Assembly (NCBI RefSeq): GCF_000720325.1 | Contig: NZ_JOJM01000009.1 | Span: 62,001 to 126,000 of the forward strand | From: Streptomyces sp. NRRL B-1347 | Lineage (GTDB): Bacteria; Actinomycetota; Actinomycetes; Streptomycetales; Streptomycetaceae | Direction of reading: 5' to 3' | DNA length: 64,000 nucleotides | Shown: piece after piece, positions 32,945-41,538 of the stretch | Numbering within the stretch: the stretch's first letter is position 1 | Layout of the letters: each line of letters opens with the position of its first letter | Notes under the pieces: model-generated | What the model saw: only the letters and a program-made list of their open reading frames with translations | What the model was told of the DNA's origin: nothing | Databases searched by the model: none | Position numbers and translations under genes: made by a program

Positions 32945-34903
32945 GTGGGGGCCATTCCGATGCAACGGGAGACCGCTGTCCGCGCCTCCGTCGAGCCCGC
33001 TTCACGCCCCGGGCCATCGACGGTAGTGCGCACGTCGCTGCCTGGAAACCCGCTTGCGCCCGCCGCCGCGCGCCGGTTCGTCCGCGCGGCGATCGCCGAC
33101 TGGGTGGAGCTCGCGGTGCCCGCCGCCACGCGGATCAGCGACTGCCTCGCGGACGACGCGGTGCTCCTGGTCAGCGAGTTGGTGACGAACGCCGTGGTGC
33201 ACGCGGGCACGTCCGTCGAGGTCCTGTGCCGCCTGGACGACGCGGTGCCGGGCGAGGCCTCCTTCGACGGCGCGGACGGCCTCGACGCCCTGGTCGTGGA
33301 GGTCTCCGACCACCACCCGGCGCGCGCCGTGCGCAGCGAACCGCGCACCTCCCAGCCCAGCACGCCCGAGTACGGCCGCGGTCTGCAACTCGTCGCCACC
33401 CTCGCCGAGTCCTGGGGCATCACCTACCGCTCGGGAACCAAGACGGTCTGGGCGCGGCTCCCCGTGGACGAGGAGCGGATTCTCCCCGACTTCCCCGACC
33501 TCCCCGACTTCGACGCGTACGCCGGGGAGCTGGGGCTCCAGCGCGGGCTCCGCTCCGCCGAGATCCTCGCCCCGGCGCCCAAGCGGGTCGCGTACGACAC
33601 GGAGTGGATCAACAGGGGCGCGCTCACCTTCCTCGCCGAGGCGTCCGACATGCTCGCCGGGCAGTTCGACGAGAGCCTGGTCGCCGCCCTCGCCGGGCAG
33701 CTCCTCGTGCCGCGGCTCGCGGACTGGTGCGCGGTGTGGCTGGACGACGAGGCCGACAGCGCCGGGCGCGCCGCAGGCGCGGGCACCCCCGGCACGCACC
33801 TCGCGCGCGTCTGGCACACCAGCGAACAGCGGATAGAAGAGCTGCGCCGCGTCCTGGAGAAGGAGCCACCGAGCCTCGGCGGCACGGTGGGCCCCGGCGC
33901 GGTACCGGTGTCCTGGCCGGGCGACGCCTTCGGCGGCGACTCCACGGGATCCGCCGTCGCCTACCGCCTGGTGGCGGGCGGCCGCCGCCTCGGCTCCCTC
34001 GTCATCGGCCGGGCCGGGCTGCCGCGCTTCCCCGACGAGGTCACCGGTCTCGTCGAGGACTTCAGCCGCCGCGTCGCCCTCGCCATCAGCGCCGCCCGCC
34101 GCTACCAGCGCCAGGCCACCATCAGCCAGGTCCTCCAGCGCGGACTGCTGCCGAGCGCCGTCGCGGAGATCCCCGGCGTGCAGAGCGGCGTCGTGTACGA
34201 GCCGCGCGAGCAGGGCGGTCCCGGCGGCGACTTCTACGACGTGTTCCCCGCGGGCGACGGCCGCTGGTGCTTCGCCCTCGGCGACGTCCAGGGCAAGGGC
34301 CCCGAGGCCGCCGTCGTCATCGGCCTCGCCCGCCCCTGGCTGCGGCTGCTCGCCCGCGAGGGCTACCAGGTCGCCGAGGTCCTCGACCGGCTGAACCAGC
34401 TCCTCCTCGACGACGCCACGGAGGCCGCGGACGCGGCGGCCGCCGTCATGGCCGTCGCGGGCGGCCAGGGCGTGCCGCCCGAGGGCGCCACCGCGCGCTT
34501 CCTGTCCCTCCTGTACGGGGAGCTCGTGCCGTACGACGGCGGGGTGCGCTGCACCGTGGCCAGCGCCGGGCACCCGCTGCCGCTGCTGCTCGGCCCCGAC
34601 GGCCAGGTGCGGCCCGCCGCGGCGCCGCAGATGCTCCTCGGCGTGGTCGACGACGAGACGTACACGAGTCAGACCTTCGACCTGCTCCCCGGCGACACGC
34701 TGCTGTGCGTCACGGACGGGGTCACCGAGCGCCGCACCGGCGGGCGCCTCTTCGACGACGGCGACGGGCTCGCCAAGGCCCTCGCCGACTGCGCGGGCCT
34801 CGACGCGGGGCTCGTCGCGGAGCGGATCCGCCGCCTCGTCCACGAGTTCTCCAGCCGCCCGCCCGACGACGACCTGGCCCTCCTGGTGCTCCAGGCCCGC
34901 TGA
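32945..34903 (+). CDS. RsbW-like kinase / GAF / SpoIIE phosphatase multidomain regulator
   Basis: A 652-residue protein. HATPase_c_2 anti-sigma-kinase-like domain (~45-165; N-box LVSELVTNAVVHAGT, GRGLQLVATLAESWG); GAF (~220-380; NRGALTFLAEASDMLAGQFD); PP2C/SpoIIE phosphatase (~400-652; QVLQRGLLPSAVAEIPGVQ, metal Asp in PGGDFYDVF and GDVQGKGPEAA, SRPPDDDLALLVL). Such proteins (OsaC-like in Streptomyces) both bind a sigma factor and dephosphorylate an anti-anti-sigma factor. The start is GTG 32945 with CAGGAG upstream; ATG 32960 is an alternative. Its divergence from the poly-HAMP kinase suggests one stress-signalling unit; the sigma partner is not in this window. Confidence 0.88.
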   Translation: MGAIPMQRETAVRASVEPASRPGPSTVVRTSLPGNPLAPAAARRFVRAAIADWVELAVPAATRISDCLADDAVLLVSELVTNAVVHAGTSVEVLCRLDDAVPGEASFDGADGLDALVVEVSDHHPARAVRSEPRTSQPSTPEYGRGLQLVATLAESWGITYRSGTKTVWARLPVDEERILPDFPDLPDFDAYAGELGLQRGLRSAEILAPAPKRVAYDTEWINRGALTFLAEASDMLAGQFDESLVAALAGQLLVPRLADWCAVWLDDEADSAGRAAGAGTPGTHLARVWHTSEQRIEELRRVLEKEPPSLGGTVGPGAVPVSWPGDAFGGDSTGSAVAYRLVAGGRRLGSLVIGRAGLPRFPDEVTGLVEDFSRRVALAISAARRYQRQATISQVLQRGLLPSAVAEIPGVQSGVVYEPREQGGPGGDFYDVFPAGDGRWCFALGDVQGKGPEAAVVIGLARPWLRLLAREGYQVAEVLDRLNQLLLDDATEAADAAAAVMAVAGGQGVPPEGATARFLSLLYGELVPYDGGVRCTVASAGHPLPLLLGPDGQVRPAAAPQMLLGVVDDETYTSQTFDLLPGDTLLCVTDGVTERRTGGRLFDDGDGLAKALADCAGLDAGLVAERIRRLVHEFSSRPPDDDLALLVLQAR

Positions 34904-34954
34904 GGCCCGGACGCCGGAGGGCGGAGGCGGCCGAGGGGCCGGGCCGGCCGGGCC

Positions 34955-34960
34955 CATAAT
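34955..34960 (+). promoter_or_regulatory. -10 element, leaderless hemW
   Basis: CATAAT ends seven bases before ATG 34968. The GGGAGG in between lies only one base from the ATG, so it is unlikely to act as a Shine-Dalgarno sequence. Confidence 0.5.
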
Positions 34961-34967
34961 GGGAGGT

Positions 34968-36194
34968 ATGCCTTCCGCCCTGCCCGATGGAGAACCCGTG
35001 CCCCAGGACGGGGCGCTCCCCCCGTCCGCCCTGGGCGGAACGGCCCCACTCGGCTTCTACCTGCACGTTCCGTACTGCGCCACCCGCTGCGGCTACTGCG
35101 ACTTCAACACCTACACCGCCCCCGAGCTGCGCGGCACCGGCGGCGTCCTCGCCTCCCGCGACAACTACGCCGAGACCCTCGTCGAAGAGGTCCGCCTGGC
35201 CCGCAAGGTCCTCGGCGACGACCCGCGCCCGGTCCGGACGGTCTTCGTCGGCGGCGGCACGCCCACGCTCCTCGCCGCCGACGACCTCGTACGGATGCTG
35301 AGCGCCATCCGCGACGAGTTCGGCATCGCCGACGACGCGGAGATCACCACCGAGGCGAACCCGGAGTCGGTCGACCCGGCGTATCTGAGCACCCTGCGCG
35401 AGGGCGGCTTCAACCGCGTCTCCTTCGGCATGCAGAGCGCCAAGCAGCACGTCCTGAGGATCCTCGACCGCACGCACACCCCCGGGCGTCCCGAGGCCTG
35501 CGTCGCCGAGGCGCGCGCGGCGGGCTTCGAGCACGTGAACCTCGACCTGATCTACGGCACCCCCGGCGAGAGCGACGACGACTGGCGGGCCTCCCTCGAC
35601 GCCGCCGTCGGCGCAGGACCCGACCACGTGTCCGCGTACGCGCTGATCGTCGAGGAGGGCACGCAGCTGGCCCGCCGCATCCGGCGCGGCGAGGTCCCCA
35701 TGACGGACGACGACGTGCACGCCGACCGCTATCTGATCGCCGAGGAGACGCTGTCGGCCGCCGGGTTCCAGTGGTACGAGGTGTCCAACTGGGCCACGTC
35801 GGAAGCGGGCCGCTGCCTGCACAACGAGCTGTACTGGCGGGGCGCCGACTGGTGGGGCGCGGGACCCGGCGCGCACAGCCACGTGGGGGGCGTGCGCTGG
35901 TGGAACGTGAAGCACCCGGGCGCGTACGCCGCCGCGCTCGCGGAGGGGCGGTCGCCCGGAGCGGGCCGCGAGCTCCTCGCGGACGAGGACCGGCGGGTGG
36001 AGCGGATCCTCCTCGAACTGCGGCTCCGGGAGGGCTGCCCGCTGGACCTGCTGCGCCCGGACGGCCTCGCCGCCTCGCGCCGCGCCCTGGCGGACGGCCT
36101 GCTGGCACCCGAGCCCTACGAGCGGGGCCGGGCGGTCCTGACGCTGCGCGGCCGCCTGCTCGCCGACGCGGTGGTGCGGGACCTGGTCGACTGA
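34968..36194 (+). CDS. hemW: Radical SAM heme chaperone HemW
   Basis: A 408-residue HemW (long mis-annotated as coproporphyrinogen III oxidase). The radical-SAM cluster motif is YCATRCGYCDF (C-x3-C-x2-C) near residue 36, followed by FVGGGTPTLL, EANPE, FNRVSFGMQS, LDLIYGTPGES and the HemW C-terminal domain (NELYWRGADWWGAGPGAHSH). It inserts heme into respiratory proteins rather than making it. ATG 34968 is preferred over ATG 34959 because a -10 hexamer would overlap the latter. It lies between the SpoIIE gene and convergent DUF3097. Confidence 0.92.
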   Translation: MPSALPDGEPVPQDGALPPSALGGTAPLGFYLHVPYCATRCGYCDFNTYTAPELRGTGGVLASRDNYAETLVEEVRLARKVLGDDPRPVRTVFVGGGTPTLLAADDLVRMLSAIRDEFGIADDAEITTEANPESVDPAYLSTLREGGFNRVSFGMQSAKQHVLRILDRTHTPGRPEACVAEARAAGFEHVNLDLIYGTPGESDDDWRASLDAAVGAGPDHVSAYALIVEEGTQLARRIRRGEVPMTDDDVHADRYLIAEETLSAAGFQWYEVSNWATSEAGRCLHNELYWRGADWWGAGPGAHSHVGGVRWWNVKHPGAYAAALAEGRSPGAGRELLADEDRRVERILLELRLREGCPLDLLRPDGLAASRRALADGLLAPEPYERGRAVLTLRGRLLADAVVRDLVD

Positions 36195-36234
36195 GGCGGC
36201 CGCCCGGCCCGGGGCGCCGTCCGGCCGCCCCGGA

Positions 36235-37053
36235 CTACGGGGCCGTCACGAAATCGATCAGTTCCTCCACCCGGCCCAGGAGCTGCGGCTCCAGGTCCTT
36301 GTAGCTGCGCACCGAGCCCAGGATCCGCTGCCACGCGGCCCCGGTGTTCTCCGGCCAGCCGAGGGCCCGGCACACCCCGGTCTTCCAGTCCTGGCCGCGC
36401 GGCACCCGGGGCCAGGCCGCGATGCCCAGGGACGAGGGCTTCACCGCCTCCCAGACGTCGATGTACGGGTGGCCGACCACCAGCGCGTGCGGGCTGGAGA
36501 CCGCGGCCGCGATCCGGGACTCCTTCGAGCCGGGGACCAGGTGGTCCACCAGGACGCCGAGGCGTGCGTCGGGGCCGGGGGCGAACTCCGCGACGATCGC
36601 GGGGAGGTCGTCGACGCCCTCCAGGTACTCGACGACGACGCCCTCGATGCGCAGGTCGTCGCCCCACACCTTCTCGACGAGCTCCGCGTCGTGGCGCCCT
36701 TCCACATAGATGCGCCCGGCGCGCGCCACCCGTGCCCGCGCCCCGGGCACGGCGATCGAGCCGGACGCGGTGCGCGCGGGCCGCGCGGGCGCCGCCGCGG
36801 CCTTCGGGCGGACGAGCGTGACGGCCTTGCCCTCCAGGAGGAAGCCGCGCGGCACCATCGGGAACACCCGGTGCTTGCCGAAGCGGTCCTCCAGGGTCAC
36901 CGTCGGGCCCTCGGCGGTCTTCTCGCAGCGGATCACCGCGCCGCAGAAGCCGGTCCCGACCTCCTCCACCACCAGGTCGACGTCGGCGGGGACTTCGGGA
37001 ACGGGGGCCGACTTCTTCCACGGCGGGGTGAGGTCCGGGTTGTAGCTGCGCAT
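36235..37053 (-). CDS. DUF3097 family protein
   Basis: A 272-residue actinobacterial DUF3097 protein, recognised from its start (MRSYNPDLTPPWKKSAPVP) and the core GRIYVEGRHDAELVEKVWGD, LGVLVDHLVPGSKESRIA, VVGHPYIDVWEAVKP. The EG..D..L and VDHL..GSKE motifs resemble a Toprim fold (nuclease/primase), but the second acidic pair is degenerate; that is inference. A TAACGT hexamer ends seven bases before ATG 37053, so the mRNA is probably leaderless. Confidence 0.85.
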   Translation of the reverse strand: MRSYNPDLTPPWKKSAPVPEVPADVDLVVEEVGTGFCGAVIRCEKTAEGPTVTLEDRFGKHRVFPMVPRGFLLEGKAVTLVRPKAAAAPARPARTASGSIAVPGARARVARAGRIYVEGRHDAELVEKVWGDDLRIEGVVVEYLEGVDDLPAIVAEFAPGPDARLGVLVDHLVPGSKESRIAAAVSSPHALVVGHPYIDVWEAVKPSSLGIAAWPRVPRGQDWKTGVCRALGWPENTGAAWQRILGSVRSYKDLEPQLLGRVEELIDFVTAP

Positions 37054-37060
37054 TCGACAG

Positions 37061-37066
37061 ACGTTA
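37061..37066 (-). promoter_or_regulatory. -10 element, leaderless DUF3097 gene
   Basis: TAACGT on the reverse strand, seven bases before ATG 37053. Confidence 0.45.
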
Positions 37067-37109
37067 TGACATCGCGTGACATCCCGTCACGGGGACGTGC
37101 CCGCGACGC

Positions 37110-37865
37110 TCACCGCACCCCGAACCGGCCCGCAAGGTCCTCCCGTTGCGCCCGTACGAACGCCGCGTCGACGACCGCCCCGTGCCCGGGCACGTACCGC
37201 GCGTCCTCGCCGCCCAGGTCGAGCAGGCGGTCGAGCGCGGCGGGCCACCGCCCGGGGACCGCGTCGGGGCCCGCCTGGGGTTCGCCTGACTCCTCGACGA
37301 GGTCGCCGCAGAAGACGACCTCGGGCTCTCCGGGGGCGCCGCCGGGCACCAGGACGGCCAGGTCGTGGCCGGTGTGGCCGGGGCCGACGTTCGCGAGGAG
37401 GACCTGGACGCCGCCCAGGTCGAGGGTCCACTCGCCGCACACCAGGTGGTGCGGGAGCACCAGGAGGTCGGTGGCGTCGGCGGCGGCGCGGGCGTCCAGG
37501 CCGTGGCTGACGGCGTCCGTGCGCAGGCCCTCGCGGTCCCGGTCGAGCACCGCGTCGACGCCGACCGCGCCGAACACCTCGACGCCCGCGAAGGCCGCCG
37601 CGCCGAGCACGTGGTCGAAGTGCGGGTGCGTCAGCGCGAGATGGGTCACACGGCGGCCGCCGCCGAGCAGCCGCTGGGCCTCGGTGCGCAGCAGCGCGCC
37701 CTCCCGCAGGCTGGAGCCGGCCTCGATCATCAGGGCGGCCTCGTCGCCGACGACGAGGCCGACCGTGCAGTCCCACACGGGGAGCCGGCGCCGCCCCACC
37801 CGCGCGGTGAGCCGCTCCCAGCCCGCCTCCTGCCAGTCCGGGGCCGGTGTCACGCGTACGTCCAT
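37110..37865 (-). CDS. MBL-fold metallo-hydrolase
   Basis: A 251-residue metallo-beta-lactamase-fold enzyme with the metal site LTHPHFDHVLGA near residue 80, GPGHTGHDLAVLVPG near 165, CGDLVEESGEP and PGHGAVVD. It is glyoxalase II/quinolone-synthase-like in size; the substrate is unknown. Start ATG 37865, six bases after a TAGCGT hexamer. It is the second reverse-strand gene after DUF3097, with 56 bp between the two, so each seems to have its own promoter. Confidence 0.85.
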   Translation of the reverse strand: MDVRVTPAPDWQEAGWERLTARVGRRRLPVWDCTVGLVVGDEAALMIEAGSSLREGALLRTEAQRLLGGGRRVTHLALTHPHFDHVLGAAAFAGVEVFGAVGVDAVLDRDREGLRTDAVSHGLDARAAADATDLLVLPHHLVCGEWTLDLGGVQVLLANVGPGHTGHDLAVLVPGGAPGEPEVVFCGDLVEESGEPQAGPDAVPGRWPAALDRLLDLGGEDARYVPGHGAVVDAAFVRAQREDLAGRFGVR

Positions 37866-37871
37866 ACGGTG

Positions 37872-37877
37872 ACGCTA
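37872..37877 (-). promoter_or_regulatory. -10 element, leaderless MBL gene
   Basis: TAGCGT on the reverse strand, six bases before ATG 37865. Confidence 0.45.
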
Positions 37878-37991
37878 GCGCCACCGCCGTCCGTCGGCAG
37901 CCGGTGCCCCCGTGCCCCCGGTGCCCCCGTGCGGGGCGCGACCGGGCCGGTGGCGCGGGCCACACGTGGGCATGACTAAAGGAGTCGGCCC

Positions 37992-38022
37992 TTGCCGGGG
38001 CTGTACCCACCGGCCGTACACT
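37992..38022 (+). promoter_or_regulatory. hrcA-dnaJ promoter
   Basis: TTGCCG (37992-37997), 19 bp, TACACT (38017-38022); the predicted start is about 38029, immediately before CIRCE. Confidence 0.5.
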
Positions 38023-38035
38023 GACTCGATGAAGG

Positions 38036-38062
38036 TTGGCACTCGCGCGTGGTGAGTGCCAG
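38036..38062 (+). promoter_or_regulatory. CIRCE element (HrcA operator)
   Basis: TTGGCACTC-N9-GAGTGCCAG, the HrcA operator with only the outermost base pair unmatched. It lies 54 bp upstream of hrcA, so the operon is autoregulated and heat-inducible. Confidence 0.92.
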
Positions 38063-38116
38063 GGTGGGGCCGCCGAGGGGGCTCAGTTCGAGGGACGACA
38101 GCTGGAGGTGTGCGCG

Positions 38117-39133
38117 ATGCTCAGTGAACGCAGGCTTGAGGTGCTCCGCGCCATCGTCCACGACTACGTAGGCACCCAGGAGCCCGTCGGCTCCAAAGCG
38201 CTTACGGAGCGTCATCACTTGGGCGTCTCCCCGGCCACGGTCCGTAACGACATGGCCGCGCTTGAGGAGGAAGGGTTCATCGCCCAGCCGCACACCAGCG
38301 CCGGGCGCATCCCCACCGACAAGGGCTACCGGCTGTTCGTGGACAAGCTGGCGGGCGTCAAGCCGCTGAGCTCCCCCGAGCGCCGCGCGATCCAGCACTT
38401 CCTCGACGGCGCCGTCGACCTGGACGACGTCGTGGGCCGTACGGTGCGGCTGCTCGCGCAGCTGACCCGGCAGGTCGCCGTGGTGCAGTACCCGTCCCTG
38501 ACGCGGTCGACGGTGCGCCACGTGGAGCTGCTCTCGCTCGCTCCGGCCCGGGTCATGCTCGTCCTGATCACGGACACCGGCCGGGTCGAGCAGCGCCTGA
38601 TCGACTGCCCGGCGCCGTTCGGTGAAACGTCACTCGCGGACCTGCGGGCGCGGCTCAACAGCCGGATCGCGGGCCGCCGGTTCACGGACGTGCCGCAGCT
38701 CGTCCAGGACCTGACCGAGTCCTTCGACAAGGAGGACCAGGCCACGGTGGCGACGGTCCTGTCCACCCTCCTCGAAACCCTGGTCGAGGAGAACGAGGAG
38801 CGGATGATGATCGGCGGAACCGCCAATCTCACCCGTTTCGGACATGACTTCCCTCTCACGATCAGGCCGGTCCTCGAGGCCCTGGAGGAACAGGTCGTCC
38901 TCCTCAAGTTGCTTGGTGAGGCTACGGATTCGGGCATGACCGTGAAGATCGGTCACGAGAACGCCCACGAGGGACTCAGCTCCACGTCCGTGGTCTCCGT
39001 CGGCTACGGTTCGGGAGGCGAGGCAGTGGCCAAGCTAGGCGTGGTCGGACCGACCCGCATGGACTATCCGGGAACGATGGGAGCAGTACGCGCAGTGGCA
39101 CGTTACGTCGGACAGATCCTGGCGGAGTCGTAA
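38117..39133 (+). CDS. hrcA: Heat-inducible transcription repressor HrcA
   Basis: A 338-residue HrcA that binds CIRCE and is activated by GroEL. N-terminal winged helix ([53 protein letters not shown]), then the GAF-like and insertion domains to the C-terminus. ATG 38117 follows GGAGG (38104-38108). The gene is preceded by a CIRCE element and directly abuts dnaJ (TAA then GTG with no gap), so the two are co-transcribed and coupled. Confidence 0.96.
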   Translation: MLSERRLEVLRAIVHDYVGTQEPVGSKALTERHHLGVSPATVRNDMAALEEEGFIAQPHTSAGRIPTDKGYRLFVDKLAGVKPLSSPERRAIQHFLDGAVDLDDVVGRTVRLLAQLTRQVAVVQYPSLTRSTVRHVELLSLAPARVMLVLITDTGRVEQRLIDCPAPFGETSLADLRARLNSRIAGRRFTDVPQLVQDLTESFDKEDQATVATVLSTLLETLVEENEERMMIGGTANLTRFGHDFPLTIRPVLEALEEQVVLLKLLGEATDSGMTVKIGHENAHEGLSSTSVVSVGYGSGGEAVAKLGVVGPTRMDYPGTMGAVRAVARYVGQILAES

Positions 39134-40270
39134 GTGGCCACGGACTACTACGCCGTACTCGGCGTGCGCCGCGACGCGTCCCAGGACGAGATCAAGAAGG
39201 CTTTCCGGCGGCTCGCACGCGAGCTGCACCCGGACGTCAATCCCGATCCGAAGACGCAAGAGCGCTTCAAAGAGATCAACGCCGCTTACGAGGTGCTCTC
39301 GGACCCGCAGAAGAAGCAGGTCTACGACCTCGGCGGCGACCCGCTTTCCCAGTCGGGCGGCGGTGGCGCGGGCGGTTTCGGAGCCGGTGGCTTCGGCAAC
39401 TTCTCGGACATCATGGACGCGTTCTTCGGTACGGCGTCGCAGCGCGGGCCGCGCTCGCGCACCCGCCGCGGCCAGGACGCCATGATCCGCCTGGAGATCG
39501 ACCTCGACGAGGCGGCCTTCGGCACGACCAAGGACATCCAGGTCGACACGGCCGTCGTCTGTACGACGTGCTCCGGCGAGGGCGCCGCTCCCGGCACCTC
39601 CGCGCAGACCTGTGACATGTGCCGCGGCCGCGGTGAGGTGTCCCAGGTCACCCGGTCCTTCCTCGGCCAGGTCATGACCTCGCGGCCCTGCCCCCAGTGC
39701 CAGGGCTTCGGCACCGTGGTGCCCACGCCGTGCCCCGAGTGCGCGGGCGACGGCCGGGTCCGCTCGCGGCGCACCCTCACGGTGAAGATCCCCGCCGGTG
39801 TCGACAACGGCACCCGGATCCAGCTCGCGGGGGAGGGCGAGGTCGGCCCGGGTGGTGGCCCGGCGGGCGACCTCTACGTGGAGATCCACGAGCTGCCCCA
39901 CGCCGTCTTCCAGCGGCGCGGCGACGATCTGCACTGCACCGTCACCATTCCGATGACGGCGGCGTCGCTCGGTACGAAGGTGCCGCTGGAGACCCTTGAC
40001 GGGGTCGAGGAGGTCGACATCCGGCCCGGCACGCAGTCCGGGCAGTCGATCCCGCTGCACGGGCGCGGCGTCACGCATCTGCGGGGCGGCGGCCGCGGCG
40101 ACCTGATCGTGCACGTGGAGGTGCTCACGCCCACGAAGCTGGACGCCGAGCAGGAGCGGCTGCTGCGGGAGCTGGCCAAGCTGCGCGGTGAGGAGCGGCC
40201 CACGGGTCAGTTCCAGCCGGGGCAGCAGGGGCTGTTCTCACGCCTGAAGGACGCGTTCAACGGGCGTTAG
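39134..40270 (+). CDS. dnaJ: Chaperone DnaJ
   Basis: A 378-residue type I DnaJ, the DnaK co-chaperone of the hrcA operon (dnaJ2 type). J domain with HPDVNPD near residue 33; Gly-rich segment ~75-95; four zinc motifs ~142-210 (CTTCSGEG, CDMCRGRG, CPQCQGFG, CPECAGDG); C-terminal substrate domains. GTG 39134 directly follows the hrcA stop. A shorter G/F region than in DnaJ1 proteins fits the hrcA-linked paralogue. Confidence 0.96.
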   Translation: MATDYYAVLGVRRDASQDEIKKAFRRLARELHPDVNPDPKTQERFKEINAAYEVLSDPQKKQVYDLGGDPLSQSGGGGAGGFGAGGFGNFSDIMDAFFGTASQRGPRSRTRRGQDAMIRLEIDLDEAAFGTTKDIQVDTAVVCTTCSGEGAAPGTSAQTCDMCRGRGEVSQVTRSFLGQVMTSRPCPQCQGFGTVVPTPCPECAGDGRVRSRRTLTVKIPAGVDNGTRIQLAGEGEVGPGGGPAGDLYVEIHELPHAVFQRRGDDLHCTVTIPMTAASLGTKVPLETLDGVEEVDIRPGTQSGQSIPLHGRGVTHLRGGGRGDLIVHVEVLTPTKLDAEQERLLRELAKLRGEERPTGQFQPGQQGLFSRLKDAFNGR

Positions 40271-40280
40271 CGCTTGGACG

Positions 40281-40326
40281 GTGGGCCCCAGTTCCCGGGT
40301 GCTCGGCACCTGGGGGCTGTGCCCAC
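40281..40326 (+). terminator. Terminator after hrcA-dnaJ
   Basis: A bulged stem pairing GTGGGC with GCCCAC and CCCCAG with CTGGGG, 10 bp after dnaJ. Confidence 0.6.
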
Positions 40327-40329
40327 CCC

Positions 40330-40362
40330 TCCCCAAGCTCTCGGCTTCGCTCGAGCAGGGGA
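40330..40362. repeat. Streptomyces extragenic palindrome
   Basis: TCCCC...AGCTCTCGGCTTCGCTCGAG...GGGGA, an interrupted palindrome. I recall this sequence as scattered through Streptomyces intergenic regions. It lies between dnaJ and the nitronate monooxygenase gene. Confidence 0.6.
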
Positions 40363-40443
40363 TGCCCCACTCGCCCTCTGGGCGGACCAGTTGCCCACAG
40401 CGCGGGACCAGGGGCCCTGCGCGAGGTGTCCTCTCAGACGTGG

Positions 40444-40449
40444 CACGAT
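40444..40449 (+). promoter_or_regulatory. -10 element, leaderless nitronate monooxygenase gene
   Basis: CACGAT, six bases before ATG 40456. Confidence 0.4.
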
Positions 40450-40455
40450 GCGGTT

Positions 40456-41538
40456 ATGGTCTCCCCTCTCCACGCTCTCTGTCGTCATCCGATCGTGCAG
40501 GCCCCGATGGCGGGCGGGGCCTCGACCCCGCAGCTCGTGGCGGCCGTGGCCGAGGCCGGGGGGCTCGGTTCGCTGGCGGCCGGGTACAAGACCGCTGACG
40601 GCATGTACCAGGAGATAAAGCAGGTCAGAGGCCTGACATCGCGCCCCTTCGGGGTGAACCTCTTCATGCCGCAGCCCGCCTGCGCGGACCCGGCGGCCGT
40701 CGAGGTCTACCGCAACCAGCTCGCCGGCGAGGCCACCTGGTACGAGACGGAGCTCGGCGACACCGACGCCAAGACCGACGACGGGTACGAGGCGAAGCTG
40801 GCCATCCTGCGCGACGACCCGGTGCCGCTGGTGTCGTTCACGTTCGGCTGCCCCACCCGGCAGGAGCTCCAGGCCCTGGAGCGGGTCGGCACCACCACCG
40901 TCGTCACCGTCACCACGGCCGAGGAGGCCCTGGCCGCGCAGGCCGCGGGCGCCGACGCGGTGTGCGTGCAGGGCATCGAGGCGGGCGGCCACCAGGGCAC
41001 GCACCGGGACAACCCGGAGACGGACGGCGCCGGGATCGGCCTGCTGAGCCTCATCACCCAGGTCAGGGAGGCCGTACAGTTGCCCGTCATCGCCGCGGGC
41101 GGCCTGATGCGCGGCGCGCAGATCGCCGCGGTGCTCGCGGCGGGCGCCGACCTCGCGCAGCTCGGCACCGCGTTCCTCGTCACCCCGGAGTCCGGCGCGC
41201 AGCCGCTGCACAAGCAGGCCATGACCGACCCGCGGTTCGTGCGGACCGAGCTGACCCGGGCGTTCTCGGGGCGCCCCGCGCGCGGGCTCGTCAACCGCTT
41301 CATGCGCGAGCACGGCCCGTACGCGCCCGCCGCCTATCCGCAGATCCACTATCTGACGTCGGACCTGCGCAAGGCCGCGGCCAAGACCGGCGACCCGCAG
41401 GCCATGGCCCTGTGGGCGGGCCAGGGCCACCGCCTCGCGCGGCAGCTGCCCGCGGGGGAGCTCGTGGAGGTGCTCGTGGCCGAACTCGACGAGGCGAAGG
41501 CCGTGTTCGCCGCCGGTGGCGCGGGCGGTGCGGCATGA
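40456..41538 (+). CDS. Nitronate monooxygenase (NPD family)
   Basis: A 360-residue FMN-dependent TIM-barrel enzyme of the 2-nitropropane dioxygenase/nitronate monooxygenase family, which oxidises toxic nitronates. Signatures: IVQAPMAGGAS at the start, PFGVNLFMPQP, VSFTFGCPT, AVCVQGIEAGGHQGTH containing the catalytic His, PVIAAGGLMRGAQIAAVLAAGADLAQLGTAFL for FMN phosphate. ATG 40456 is preferred over GTG 40426 because a -10-like hexamer overlaps the intervening sequence. It overlaps rsmE by four bases (ATGA). Confidence 0.9.
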   Translation: MVSPLHALCRHPIVQAPMAGGASTPQLVAAVAEAGGLGSLAAGYKTADGMYQEIKQVRGLTSRPFGVNLFMPQPACADPAAVEVYRNQLAGEATWYETELGDTDAKTDDGYEAKLAILRDDPVPLVSFTFGCPTRQELQALERVGTTTVVTVTTAEEALAAQAAGADAVCVQGIEAGGHQGTHRDNPETDGAGIGLLSLITQVREAVQLPVIAAGGLMRGAQIAAVLAAGADLAQLGTAFLVTPESGAQPLHKQAMTDPRFVRTELTRAFSGRPARGLVNRFMREHGPYAPAAYPQIHYLTSDLRKAAAKTGDPQAMALWAGQGHRLARQLPAGELVEVLVAELDEAKAVFAAGGAGGAA

